A stretch of DNA of 64,000 bases from positions 2,728,001 to 2,792,000 of the forward strand of contig NZ_CP035806.1 of assembly GCF_004208635.1 (NCBI RefSeq), read 5' to 3'. This DNA comes from Leucobacter triazinivorans (GTDB lineage Bacteria; Actinomycetota; Actinomycetes; Actinomycetales; Microbacteriaceae). The first letter of the stretch is position 1. The number at the start of each line of letters is the position of its first letter. The notes below the pieces were generated by a model. It was not told where the DNA came from and did not search any database. It saw only the letters and a program-made list of their open reading frames with translations. The position numbers and the translations under genes are program-made. Below, in pieces: positions 1 through 7,857 of this stretch.

Positions 1-2
1 AG

Positions 3-1742
3 GTGCTGCAGAACATCCAGGAGCGCACCACCATCGTGGAGCGGCTGCGCGCGGCGCACCTCGAATCGCTGCTCGACGACCTGTCGGCGCGGCACGTTCC
101 GGCGGAGGACGTCGCCGCCGAGCTCGAACTGGCCTGGTGGCAGTCGGCCCTTGAGCGCATGCTGCAGACGAACCCAGCACTGCTCAGCGCCAACACCAGC
201 GTGATCGAGCGTCTCGAGGCCGATTTCCGGCTGGTCGACGACGCTCACTCGGGCGCCAACGGTTCGATCCTCGCCGGCTCGCTCGCCGACGCCTGGCGGG
301 TCGCCGTGCTCGACCACAAGCAGGAGGCGCTCTCGATGCGCGAGGCGCTGCGCAGCGGGTACGTCTCGGCCGGGGCGCTCGCGCAGCGCGCACCCCATCT
401 GCTGGGGGTGCTCGCGCCCGTGTGGACGATGTCGCCGTACGAGGTGGCGCAGCTGCCCGAGTCGATGCCGTTCGACACGGTGCTGCTCGTGGATGCCGGT
501 GCGACGACGCTCGTCGAGAACCTGGGGGCGATTCGACGCGCGGATCAGGTCGTGGCGTTCGGCGACACGATGACGCAGACGCCGTCGCGCTTCGAGATCT
601 CGGTCGGGGAGCACGTGGACGCGGGCGAGGACGACGCCGGTTCGCTGCACGAGCAGTCCGCGTTCGCACAGCTCGGCGAGGTGCTGCCGACGCTCACGCT
701 GACGCGCAGCTACCGCGCCGGTGGAGAGGATCTCACCCACCTCGTCAACACGCGCTTCTACGACGGGGCGATCCAGTCGCTCCCGTGGGCGGGGAGTTTC
801 CTGGGGCACTCCAGCCTCACCTACGAGTTCGTGCGCGGCGGTCAGGGGCTGCCGGATCAGCACACGGGCGCGGTGGAGAGCACCGACGCCGAGGTGGAGC
901 GGGTCGTGCAGCTGGTACTCGAGCACGCGAGCGAGCGGGCCGGCGAGTCGCTGATGGTGATCACCGCGAGCGAGCGACACGCGGTGCGCGTGTACCAGGC
1001 GGTGCTGCAGGCATTCTCGAAGTTTCCGCAGTACCGCGAGTTCCTGCTGGGTGAGCGGGCGGAGCCGTTCGCCGTGCTCACGCTCGAGCAGGCGACGGCG
1101 CAGAGCCGGGATCGGGTGATCTTCTCGATCGGGTACGGGCGCACCCCGCACGGGCGCGTGCTCTCGAACTTCGGCGGATTGGGACGCCCGGGCGGGGAAC
1201 GGCTGCTCGCCGTCGCGATGACCCGGGCTCGGCGCGCGATGACCATCGTGAGCTGTTTCAAACCCGAGGATCTGGACACGGCGCGGATCAGGCACGGCGT
1301 GGTGGAGCTGGCCGAGCTGCTGGCGTTCGAGCACCCGGATCCCGAGCCGCCGTCGCTGCCCGCCGAGCGAGACCCGATGCTCGGGGAGCTGGCCGACCGG
1401 CTCGAAGCGATGGGGCTCAACGTCGCGATCGACTACCGCGGTGCGATTCCGCTCGCCGCCTCTCTCGGTGATCGGGCTATCGCGATCGACATCGACTTGG
1501 GGGCCGGCGGCGAGGGAGGCGACAGTCTGCGCGACACGCTCCGGCTGCGCCCTGCAGTGCTGCGCCGCCTGGGGTGGCACTACCACCGCGTGCAGAGCTT
1601 CGACCTCTTCGCGGATCCGGACGAGGTGGCCCGGCGCATCGCGCGCATCGTCGGCTACGATGCGGATGCGGATGCGGACGCGGCGGGGACCGCTACCGCG
1701 TCTGCTGCCGCGGCCCCGGCCGGGGCCGCTGCCGAGCAGTGA
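3..1742 (+). CDS. Superfamily 1 DNA/RNA helicase-like ATPase, C-terminal part (gene starts upstream of window)
   Basis: The reading frame is open from the left edge, so the GTG at position 3 is probably internal and only the last 579 residues are seen. Around residues 400-412 is VAMTRARR, the motif VI type of UvrD/DNA2-like superfamily 1 helicases, preceded by the LTRSYRAG and VEQATAQSRD-like blocks of the second RecA domain. Residues about 450-560 form a separate module (LNVAIDYRG, AIAIDIDLG, LRRLGWHYHRV) resembling the DUF559/restriction-endonuclease fold often found at the C-terminus of these large actinobacterial helicases. Walker A and B would lie upstream. The tail is Ala/Asp-rich. The stop overlaps the GTG of the next gene, so the two are probably translated together. 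Helicase class is well supported; the substrate is unknown. Confidence 0.8.
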   Translation: MLQNIQERTTIVERLRAAHLESLLDDLSARHVPAEDVAAELELAWWQSALERMLQTNPALLSANTSVIERLEADFRLVDDAHSGANGSILAGSLADAWRVAVLDHKQEALSMREALRSGYVSAGALAQRAPHLLGVLAPVWTMSPYEVAQLPESMPFDTVLLVDAGATTLVENLGAIRRADQVVAFGDTMTQTPSRFEISVGEHVDAGEDDAGSLHEQSAFAQLGEVLPTLTLTRSYRAGGEDLTHLVNTRFYDGAIQSLPWAGSFLGHSSLTYEFVRGGQGLPDQHTGAVESTDAEVERVVQLVLEHASERAGESLMVITASERHAVRVYQAVLQAFSKFPQYREFLLGERAEPFAVLTLEQATAQSRDRVIFSIGYGRTPHGRVLSNFGGLGRPGGERLLAVAMTRARRAMTIVSCFKPEDLDTARIRHGVVELAELLAFEHPDPEPPSLPAERDPMLGELADRLEAMGLNVAIDYRGAIPLAASLGDRAIAIDIDLGAGGEGGDSLRDTLRLRPAVLRRLGWHYHRVQSFDLFADPDEVARRIARIVGYDADADADAAGTATASAAAAPAGAAAEQ

Positions 1743-1993
1743 CCGCCGACGAACCGACCGGCGATGTGTCGACCGGCGACGGGCACGTGAGCGACCGCGG
1801 GCGCGGGGGAGACGCGGATCGCGGGCAGTCCGCCGACGAGCGGCCGGGGGCCGCCTCGCGACGTCGACGGCGGGTCACCCGGCCCGCCCCCGCGGGGAGC
1901 GATCCCGAGCCGGCCGATCCGCCGCTCGAGCGGCGATCGGAGAGCGAGAACGACGCCCGCCTGCGGGCCGACCGCCCGCCGCACTGGGGGTAG
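1739..1993 (+). CDS. Small conserved hypothetical protein coupled to the helicase
   Basis: An 84-residue protein starting at a GTG that overlaps the helicase stop (GTGA), so coupled translation is likely. It is highly charged, with an Arg cluster near the middle (SRRRRRV), many acidic residues, and a C-terminus ending LRADRPPHWG. Small proteins ending in a PPHWG-like motif sit next to this helicase in other Microbacteriaceae (recalled, not checked). No domain or function is recognised; low complexity and charge suggest a disordered accessory protein. Confidence 0.6.
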   Translation: MTADEPTGDVSTGDGHVSDRGRGGDADRGQSADERPGAASRRRRRVTRPAPAGSDPEPADPPLERRSESENDARLRADRPPHWG

Positions 1994-2100
1994 AGCCGGC
2001 AGCGCGCCGTGCGGAGCGTGCCCGCCGTGCGCGGGGCGGGAGGCGGCCCGAGGATCTCCGGCGAAGCGCCGGCGGGTGCGACCCTCCTGGCCGCGTGCGA

Positions 2101-2418
2101 TCAGGCCGTGGAGGATCCCGAGCCGCCCGATGCAGCGCCGGCGCTGCTCGAGGCGCCGGATCCCGACCCGCCCGATGAGCTCGACGCACCGGTAGTCGAA
2201 CCGCCCGACGCACTCGAGCCGCTCGAGCCGCTCGACGCGCTCGAGCGCGAGTCGGTGCGGTAGAAGCCGGAGCCGTTGAAGGTCACCCCGAGCGAACCGA
2301 AGACCTTGCGCAGCTTGCCGCTGCACTCCGGGCAGACCTGCAGGGCCTCGTCGGAGAACGACTGGTAGACGTCGAAGGCGTGGCCGCAGTCGGCGCAGCG
2401 ATAAGCATAGGTAGGCAC
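2101..2418 (-). CDS. FmdB/CxxC zinc-ribbon family protein
   Basis: A 105-residue protein starting at GTG. It begins MPTYAYRCADCGH and has two CxxC knuckles (C8/C11 and C29/C32), the FmdB_2 zinc ribbon found near the N-terminus of many small bacterial regulatory or accessory proteins. From about residue 58 the sequence becomes a Ser/Gly/Ala-rich tail, clearly disordered. A TAACAT hexamer ends 8 nt before the GTG, which fits a leaderless transcript. It lies just downstream of the cyclo-ligase gene on the same strand, and its promoter overlaps that gene's stop codon. The family is clear; its biochemical role is not established. Confidence 0.85.
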   Translation of the reverse strand: MPTYAYRCADCGHAFDVYQSFSDEALQVCPECSGKLRKVFGSLGVTFNGSGFYRTDSRSSASSGSSGSSASGGSTTGASSSSGGSGSGASSSAGAASGGSGSSTA

Positions 2419-2426
2419 GAGGCTCT

Positions 2427-2432
2427 ATGTTA
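2427..2432 (-). promoter_or_regulatory. -10 element (TAACAT) of fmdB-like gene
   Basis: A TAnnnT hexamer 8 nt before the GTG of the zinc-ribbon gene, consistent with transcription starting at or next to the start codon. It overlaps the stop of the upstream cyclo-ligase gene. Confidence 0.4.
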
Positions 2433-3062
2433 GCCGGTGTTCCCCGGGTCCGGAGCCGGGCCCGGGCCGCCGAAGGCCCCGAGACGGCGCACCCCGCTCG
2501 GCGTGACGACGCCGTCGACCGGCACGTCGTGGGCCTCGCGGGGCAACCGCGGCAGCAGATCCTCATCGAAGACCACCGCATAGACGGGGGGCCGAGGGGC
2601 GAGCCCGCCGAGGAGGCGGTCGAAGTACCCTCCGCCCCAGCCGAGCCGTACCCCTCGGCGATCGACGGCGCACGCGGGGATGAGCATGAGGTCGACGCGA
2701 GCGAGTGCGTCGGCATCGACCGGATCGCCGAGCGGCTCCGGGATGCCGAGCGGCCCCGGCGCCAGGCGGCCGGTCGACGGCACCCAGTCCAGCTGTCCGC
2801 TCGGCCTGACGACGGGCAGCAGCACTGCGACATCGTGTGTCGCGGCCCACGCCAGAAACCCCCCGGTATCGGGCTCGTCAGGCAGCGAGGCGAAGCCGGT
2901 GACGGTCCGCGCTCCCGATCGCTCGACGAGGTCGACGAGCCGCGTCGTGAGCGCGGCCGCCGCTGCGGCGCGATCCCCGTCGCTCATCCGGCGCCGCCGG
3001 GTGCGCACGGCGGCGCGCACCTCTCGCTTGGTCGCCTCGTCGGCGTTCGGCTGTTCGCCCAT
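2430..3062 (-). CDS. 5-formyltetrahydrofolate cyclo-ligase
   Basis: A 210-residue protein, normal length for the family. It converts 5-formyl-THF to 5,10-methenyl-THF using ATP in one-carbon metabolism. The N-terminus has the basic start typical of the family (KREVRAAVRTRRRRMS) and residues 139-149 carry the hallmark phosphate-binding glycine-rich motif RLGWGGGYFDR. ATG 3062 is preceded at 6 nt by TAGGCT, fitting a leaderless start. The gene is divergent from galU. Assignment is secure; the gene name differs between organisms (ygfA, fthC, MTHFS). Confidence 0.92.
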   Translation of the reverse strand: MGEQPNADEATKREVRAAVRTRRRRMSDGDRAAAAAALTTRLVDLVERSGARTVTGFASLPDEPDTGGFLAWAATHDVAVLLPVVRPSGQLDWVPSTGRLAPGPLGIPEPLGDPVDADALARVDLMLIPACAVDRRGVRLGWGGGYFDRLLGGLAPRPPVYAVVFDEDLLPRLPREAHDVPVDGVVTPSGVRRLGAFGGPGPAPDPGNTG

Positions 3063-3068
3063 GGGTTC

Positions 3069-3074
3069 AGCCTA
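3069..3074 (-). promoter_or_regulatory. -10 element (TAGGCT) of the cyclo-ligase gene
   Basis: TAGGCT lies 6 nt upstream of ATG 3062 on the minus strand, the spacing expected for a leaderless mRNA. Confidence 0.55.
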
Positions 3075-3151
3075 CGACGGCAGCGCGCTGGTGGCGCGCA
3101 GAGCGCTGCGCGCACGCGGCGCGCGCACCGCGCACGACTGAGAAGCGGACT

Positions 3152-3180
3152 TTGGTCCGGTCGGGAGCGGCGGATAAGCT
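3152..3180 (+). promoter_or_regulatory. galU promoter
   Basis: TTGGTC (3152-3157) and TAAGCT (3175-3180) are separated by 17 nt and the -10 is 7 nt before ATG 3188, so transcription should begin at the start codon. This fixes the start at 3188 rather than the upstream GTG. Confidence 0.55.
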
Positions 3181-3187
3181 GGCTCTC

Positions 3188-4114
3188 ATGACAGATGCAC
3201 AGGTTTCGCGGGGTTCGGTGACGAAGGCGGTCGTTCCGGCGGCGGGGTTGGGAACACGGTTCCTGCCCGCGACGAAGGCGATGCCGAAGGAGATGCTGCC
3301 GATCGTGGACAAGCCCGCGATCCAGTACGTGGTCGAGGAGGCCGCCTCCGCGGGCCTCGACGACGTGCTCATCATCACGGGGCGCAACAAGACCAACATC
3401 TCGAATCACTTCGACAGCGTGCCCGAGCTGGAGCACGCGCTGGAGCGCAAGGGCGACGCCGACAAGCTCAGCAAGGTGCACGAGCCCAATGAGCTCGCAG
3501 ACGTGCACCTGCTGCGACAGGGGCAACCGCTCGGCCTGGGCCACGCGGTGGCGTGCGCGCGCAAGCACGTGGGCGATGCCTCGTTCGCGGTGCTGCTGGG
3601 CGATGACCTGATCGATGCGCGAGACCCGCTGCTGGATCGCATGATCGCCGAGCACGACGCGCGCCGGGCCACCGTGATCGCGCTGATGGAGGTGCCGCGG
3701 GAGTCGATCCACCTCTACGGATGCGCGGCGGTCGAGGCGACCGACGACCCCGACGTGGTGCGGGTGACCGCACTGGTAGAGAAGCCCGCGGCCGACGAGG
3801 CGCCGTCGAATCTCGCGGTGATCGGCCGGTACGTGCTGCGTCCCGAGATCTTCGACATCCTCGACGAGCTGCCCCCGGGGCGCGGCGGCGAGATCCAGCT
3901 CACCGACGCGCTCAACCGCCTCGCCGAGGGTGCGGGCGAGGGGCCGGTGTACGGGGTCGTGTTCCGCGGACGGCGGTACGACACCGGAGATCGCGCCGAC
4001 TGGATCAAGGCCAACGTGCTGCTGGGCGTCGACCACGACGAACTCGGCGACGAGATCCGCTCCTGGATCCTCGACTTCGCCGATCGTCTCAGGTCCCAGG
4101 ACGCGAACGGCTGA
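3188..4114 (+). CDS. galU: UTP-glucose-1-phosphate uridylyltransferase
   Basis: A 308-residue cytoplasmic enzyme that makes UDP-glucose from UTP and glucose-1-phosphate for cell-wall and exopolysaccharide synthesis. Residues 16-30 hold the nucleotidyltransferase signature (AAGLGTRFLPATK), followed by KEMLPIVDKP; EKP, GRYVL and GGEIQLTDAL motifs of GalU follow. ATG 3188 is chosen over the GTG at 3152 because it directly follows a leaderless promoter and gives the usual N-terminus. The rimJ-like gene starts 3 nt after the stop, forming an operon with the glpR-like gene. Related actinobacteria carry a gephyrin-like glp/moeA gene between galU and rimJ; none is present here. Confidence 0.95.
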   Translation: MTDAQVSRGSVTKAVVPAAGLGTRFLPATKAMPKEMLPIVDKPAIQYVVEEAASAGLDDVLIITGRNKTNISNHFDSVPELEHALERKGDADKLSKVHEPNELADVHLLRQGQPLGLGHAVACARKHVGDASFAVLLGDDLIDARDPLLDRMIAEHDARRATVIALMEVPRESIHLYGCAAVEATDDPDVVRVTALVEKPAADEAPSNLAVIGRYVLRPEIFDILDELPPGRGGEIQLTDALNRLAEGAGEGPVYGVVFRGRRYDTGDRADWIKANVLLGVDHDELGDEIRSWILDFADRLRSQDANG

Positions 4115-4117
4115 GCC

Positions 4118-4723
4118 GTGGCCCCGCTCGGCCGTCCCATCGAGGAGCCCGCGCTGCTGCAGCACGGCCGGGTGGCCCTGCGTGTCATTCACCGTCGCGA
4201 CGCCGATCCTCTCCGCAGCCTGCTCGAGCGCAACCGCCAGTGGTTGCGGCGCTGGGAGGCGACGCACCCCTCGGGCCGCGGTGCGGAGCCCGGGTCGGTG
4301 TCGATGCGGCCGACCGTGCGGCTGCTGCGGCGGCAACTGAGCCTCGGCAGCGGCGTGCCGTTCGTGGTGCTCCATGACGGTGAGGTCGTGGGGCAGCTCA
4401 GCGTGTCGGAGGTGAGCGGCGGGGCGCTGCAGTCGGCGCAGCTCGGGTACTGGGTCTCTGAGCACGTCGCCGGTCGCGGCATCGCCCCGATCGCGGTCGC
4501 GCTGGCCATCGACTATCTCTTCCACGAGCTCGGCTTGCACCGCGTGGAGATCTGCATCCGTCCCGAGAACACGGCGTCGCTGCGCGTCGTCGAGAAACTG
4601 GGACTGCGCGCCGAGGGCCGGCGCGACGCGTACATCCACATCGACGGTGCCTGGCGAGACCACGACTGCTTCGCGGTGACCCGCGAGGAATCGGGGGGAA
4701 CGCTGCTCGGCCGGCTGTCCTGA
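4118..4723 (+). CDS. GNAT acetyltransferase, RimJ/RimL type
   Basis: A 201-residue GNAT-fold acetyltransferase beginning at GTG 4118, 3 nt after galU. The acetyl-CoA binding region is at about residues 108-130 (GYWVSEHVAGRGIAPIAV) and the RimJ-type C-terminal block RVEICIRPENTASLRVVEKLG is clear. RimJ/RimL relatives acetylate protein N-termini or small molecules; the target here cannot be read from sequence. The position between galU and the glpR-like gene matches the conserved actinobacterial order galU-(glp)-rimJ-glpR. Confidence 0.85.
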   Translation: MAPLGRPIEEPALLQHGRVALRVIHRRDADPLRSLLERNRQWLRRWEATHPSGRGAEPGSVSMRPTVRLLRRQLSLGSGVPFVVLHDGEVVGQLSVSEVSGGALQSAQLGYWVSEHVAGRGIAPIAVALAIDYLFHELGLHRVEICIRPENTASLRVVEKLGLRAEGRRDAYIHIDGAWRDHDCFAVTREESGGTLLGRLS

Positions 4724-4799
4724 CCGCGCGCGGAGATTCCGGATCGCGCGCCGGGAATCGCGGCGCGCCGGGAGGCGCCTCCCGCGCGGACACCGTACA

Positions 4800-5879
4800 G
4801 TGAACCCCATGACGGGCGGCGTGCTGGGCGGGGGAGTGATCTTCGTGATCGCTGCCCTGCTGTGGGCCGCGGTGCTGGTGCCCGCCTGGATCCGCCGTCG
4901 GGAGTTCCGCGCCGCTGAGCGGAATGCGGCCCGGTTGCAGCGCACGCTCCGCGTGCTCGCAGAGACCTCGGAGGTGCCCCGGGAGGTGCACCTCGAAGCC
5001 ACGGCGCGTCAGGCTCTGGCGCAGGAGAAGCTGCTCCGCACCGCCAGGAAGCGGCAGGAGGCCGAGCGACAGGCAGAACTCGCGGAGGCGCGCGCCGTGC
5101 AGGTGCGGGCCGAGATCCAGGCGCAGCGCATGCAGCGCACCGAAGCGGCGATCCAGCGCTCCGCTCGCTTGCGACGCCCAGCGGTGCGACGGCTCCGGGC
5201 GCTCGCCGCGCTGGGCGCGCTTGTCGGCCTGGTCGGTGCGCTCGTCGGCCTCGGATTCGCCGTCGCCGGGAGCGGGGTCGCCGTGCTCGTGTGGGGCGGG
5301 TTCGGCTTCTGCGCGTCGCTGGGCGCGCTCGTGCTGCTGGCCCCCGGCCGGGTGCGCGTGGACCCGATCTCGGCCGAACAGGTGGAACCGGTCGCGCCGA
5401 TGCCCGATGTCGCGCAGCCGAGCGTCGCATCGGAGGCGGACGATGCCGCTTCGGCCGCGCACGCGGCGGCGCAGCTGGCGGCGGCGGCGCGGATCGAGCG
5501 CGCTCGGGCGCTCGCCCGATCCCGAGCCGAGCGCCCGACGGCTCGCGAGAACCAGCCCGACTCGATGCTGCTGCGCGAGGCGGAGCGGGATCCGGCGACG
5601 CGGGGTGCTGCTGCCCGAGCGGGTGCGGGTGCCGTTGCTGCAGCCGGGGCCGACCCGGCGCCGTCCGCGGACCGGGTGCAGCCTGCCCGCGCTGAGGCCC
5701 GCACCGGCGAGCCGAAGGCGGGTGTTCCTGCGACTCCGCGGCGCGCCCCCGCTCAGGGGCCGACCGCGCAGGAGCGCGCCGCGCGAGAGCGCCTGCGCCA
5801 GATGGGCGTGATCGGAGATACGAGCGCGGGGATGCCCGACCTCGATGCGGTGCTGCGGCGCCGTCGCAACGCGAGCTAG
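4800..5879 (+). CDS. GlpR-like membrane protein with coiled coil
   Basis: A 359-residue membrane protein starting at GTG 4800 (ATG 4809 is an alternative). A first membrane segment lies at residues 9-28, then a long charged Gln/Glu/Arg helix likely to form a coiled coil (about 50-125), a hydrophobic pair at about 135-182, and an Ala/Arg-rich disordered C-terminal half ending LDAVLRRRRNA. Topology and the galU-rimJ neighbourhood match the membrane partner (GlpR) of the gephyrin-like division protein Glp described in corynebacteria; this is inference from context and layout, not from a clear motif. The partner gene glp is missing from the cluster. Confidence 0.6.
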   Translation: MNPMTGGVLGGGVIFVIAALLWAAVLVPAWIRRREFRAAERNAARLQRTLRVLAETSEVPREVHLEATARQALAQEKLLRTARKRQEAERQAELAEARAVQVRAEIQAQRMQRTEAAIQRSARLRRPAVRRLRALAALGALVGLVGALVGLGFAVAGSGVAVLVWGGFGFCASLGALVLLAPGRVRVDPISAEQVEPVAPMPDVAQPSVASEADDAASAAHAAAQLAAAARIERARALARSRAERPTARENQPDSMLLREAERDPATRGAAARAGAGAVAAAGADPAPSADRVQPARAEARTGEPKAGVPATPRRAPAQGPTAQERAARERLRQMGVIGDTSAGMPDLDAVLRRRRNAS

Positions 5880-6337
5880 CCGCCTCCGGAGGCTCCGGCC
5901 CCCAGCGCGGGACCGACTCCGCTGTGCGCCGGGCTGCCGTAAGGCGCCCACGAGACACCGGGTCGGGCCCCGGTGTGAGGTCTTTATCGCACCTTCCGGC
6001 AGAACGGTGGTGCTCAATCACAAGGTCTCCAACACGTATCTTCGGTACTTCCTCTGCTTAGTTTATTGATCTCTCCATTAGGTTCGTCGTGGCGAACAAC
6101 AGGGTCCGCCATGCGAGCGAGGAGGCAGGGTCGAGTAGCGGAAGACGTCACGCGCAAGTTGAGATGCCGCGCAGCGCGAACATAGACCTTCGACGCAATG
6201 AGGCGTCGGGTCGGTATCTGTCACAAGAGGCAGAGAGTGCCTCAACATCAGGGCGACGTGTCGTGGAACGCTCGCTTGAGCCAGCAGCTCCGTTGCCGGC
6301 GCCCGTATTCGTGCAGTCATAGACGATAGGAATCATT
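5880..6337. other. 458-bp intergenic stretch, base composition change
   Basis: No supported gene. The first 100 bases are GC-rich and contain a hairpin (5955-5976). From about 5980 the DNA becomes visibly poorer in GC with odd words (tttatcgc, cttagtttattgatc, cattaggttcg), quite unlike the flanking chromosome. This looks like the left edge of an acquired segment that runs through the crystallin and lipoprotein genes. The short open frames on both strands here lack family resemblance, ribosome sites and codon bias. Confidence 0.5.
5955..5976 (+). terminator. Probable terminator of the galU operon
   Basis: ACACCGGG and CCCGGTGT form an 8-bp perfect stem with a 6-nt loop 76 bp after the glpR-like stop, followed by a short T-containing tract (gaggtcttta). 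The U tract is weak. Confidence 0.45.
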
Positions 6338-6691
6338 GTGTTTCGAAACAATCAATCTAGAGTTGCCATCAGTGGTATTGTCGGTGCCGCGCTCCTGGTG
6401 GGTGGCCTCGCCGCAGCCGGGCCGGCAAACGCGGCAATTGACCTGTATCAATATAAGAACTACGGTGGGACCGTCTACAACGCCGGGCACGGCTATAAGC
6501 CAAACCTCGGTACCTTCGACGACAAGACTTCGTCACTCAAAGTCCGCGGCGGTGATGTCGCGACGCTCTATCAGTTTGTGAACTACAGTGGCCAGAAGTC
6601 GACGAAGTTCAGCATCGGGTCGCCAGACCTGAGTACGTGGTCGTTCCCGAGTGGTGGGACCTGGGACAATCGGACCTCCAGCGTCTACTGA
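6338..6691 (+). CDS. Secreted beta/gamma-crystallin / I36 peptidase-inhibitor-like protein
   Basis: A 117-residue preprotein starting at GTG 6338 with TAGGAA 5 nt upstream. Residues 1-32 are a Sec signal peptide (basic start, hydrophobic core, cleavage after ANA). The mature 85 residues make one two-Greek-key domain: aromatic-Gly strands (YKNYGG, FVNYSG) and two calcium-site motifs of the D/N-D/N-x-x-S/T-S type, DDKTSS at 61-66 and DNRTSS at 110-115. This pattern defines microbial beta/gamma-crystallins, and the peptidase inhibitor family I36 (Streptomyces SMPI) shares the fold. It could be a calcium-binding extracellular protein, protease inhibitor or toxin-like effector. It is followed by a lipoprotein and an exporter set. 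GC content is lower than in its neighbours. Confidence 0.75.
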   Translation: MFRNNQSRVAISGIVGAALLVGGLAAAGPANAAIDLYQYKNYGGTVYNAGHGYKPNLGTFDDKTSSLKVRGGDVATLYQFVNYSGQKSTKFSIGSPDLSTWSFPSGGTWDNRTSSVY

Positions 6692-6933
6692 CCCATTTGG
6701 TCTGATCTGAGGCGCCCCGGGATGGGTGGGCGGAGTCAGGGTCGTTGATCCTGCCGATCTAGCGATCCTCCGGGCACCGCCCGCCTATCCGTGCCTTCCT
6801 CCTGCCTCGGCATAGTCGTCCGCACTGTGAATGTGCCGATCCGCACCGAGCAAGGCAAAGGGGAGCAATCTGTCGAGTGCAGAATAGCTCTCGCCGCCCA
6901 CAGTGCCGCACCGGAAGAAAGACAAACCGAACC

Positions 6934-7857
6934 ATGAGCTCAGTGATCGTCGATCCTCGTCCTGCTCTGTCCGCGCGCTTGCGACTCCTGAGCATGCTCG
7001 CTATGCCTGTGATCTTCGCACTTCCTGTTCTCGTCGGATGTGCCACTGGAACCCCGGAGGTCGAGGACGAATCTGCTTCGCTCCCTGAGATCACGGCGCA
7101 GGGCTTCAGCGATGTGAAAGCCGAACTGAACTTCGAGACGGGCACGGCGACGACGCCGATCTCGGAGTACCTCACGAATTTGGACTTCGGCACGGAGGTG
7201 CTCTTCGCTCAGGCGCGGGAGACGCTCGTCACCGAGTGCATGACCGCGGCAGGTCACAATTACACCGGCCTCACCTCGGTCGACTGGGGATCGCTGCAAC
7301 CGCAGGAAGACCGGATTTTCGGACGATGGGACCGCGTATCCGCGGCCGAATTCGGCTCGATGATGGATGAGACTCGCGGAGTTCCGAAGACGACAACGGT
7401 CGAGCAGGGGGTCGAGTTCAATAGTGCGCTGGCTCTCTGTCAAGAGGAGGCAGCGGTAGACCCGGTCTTGGGACCTCTTTCAGAGGACCTGAGCCAACTC
7501 ACCCTCGCCGACCGTATCCTCGGAAACGCTTCCACTCTCGCCGAGAATTCAGATGCGGGCAGGGAGGCTACCGAGAGCTTCACAGCCTGCATGGAAGAGA
7601 AGTCCATCGTCCTCGATCCGGCTAGCGGGTACATGAGCAGTGAATACACCGATCTCGGCAAGGACGCCGAGATCGCCGCGGCGGTCGGGGAGGCCGACTG
7701 CAACGTCGACACCGGTCGTGTCCAGAAGCTGTACGACCTCAGAGCCCAGTATGAGGCCGCCTACATCGAGAAGTACGAAGCACAGCTCGGCGATGTCCTC
7801 GCGCACAAGCAAGAGGTGCACGCTCAGCTGCGGGCCATAATCGACGACGTGTCGTGA
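6934..7857 (+). CDS. Lipoprotein of unknown function, exporter-linked
   Basis: A 307-residue protein. ATG 6934 gives a lipoprotein signal (residues 1-36, lipobox LVGC with Cys36) and is preferred over the upstream in-frame CTG/GTG region. The mature part is acidic and helical with two similar segments, TECMTAAGHNYTGL and TACMEEKSIVLD, each with one Cys, possibly forming a disulphide outside the cell. Such Cys-Met lipoproteins occur beside MacB-type exporters in other actinobacteria, but no named family is recognised. The stop overlaps the GTG of the fusion-protein gene (GTGA), so both are made together; it may be an accessory subunit or an immunity-type protein. Confidence 0.7.
   Translation: MSSVIVDPRPALSARLRLLSMLAMPVIFALPVLVGCATGTPEVEDESASLPEITAQGFSDVKAELNFETGTATTPISEYLTNLDFGTEVLFAQARETLVTECMTAAGHNYTGLTSVDWGSLQPQEDRIFGRWDRVSAAEFGSMMDETRGVPKTTTVEQGVEFNSALALCQEEAAVDPVLGPLSEDLSQLTLADRILGNASTLAENSDAGREATESFTACMEEKSIVLDPASGYMSSEYTDLGKDAEIAAAVGEADCNVDTGRVQKLYDLRAQYEAAYIEKYEAQLGDVLAHKQEVHAQLRAIIDDVS

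Noticed and set aside
2984-5002. A 672-residue minus-strand frame over galU and rimJ
   Set aside because: Antisense shadow of well-identified genes, with no start signal or family resemblance.
6089-6351. Several 60-80-residue frames in the low-GC region before the crystallin gene
   Set aside because: They overlap each other on both strands, lack start signals and are not similar to any family I know.
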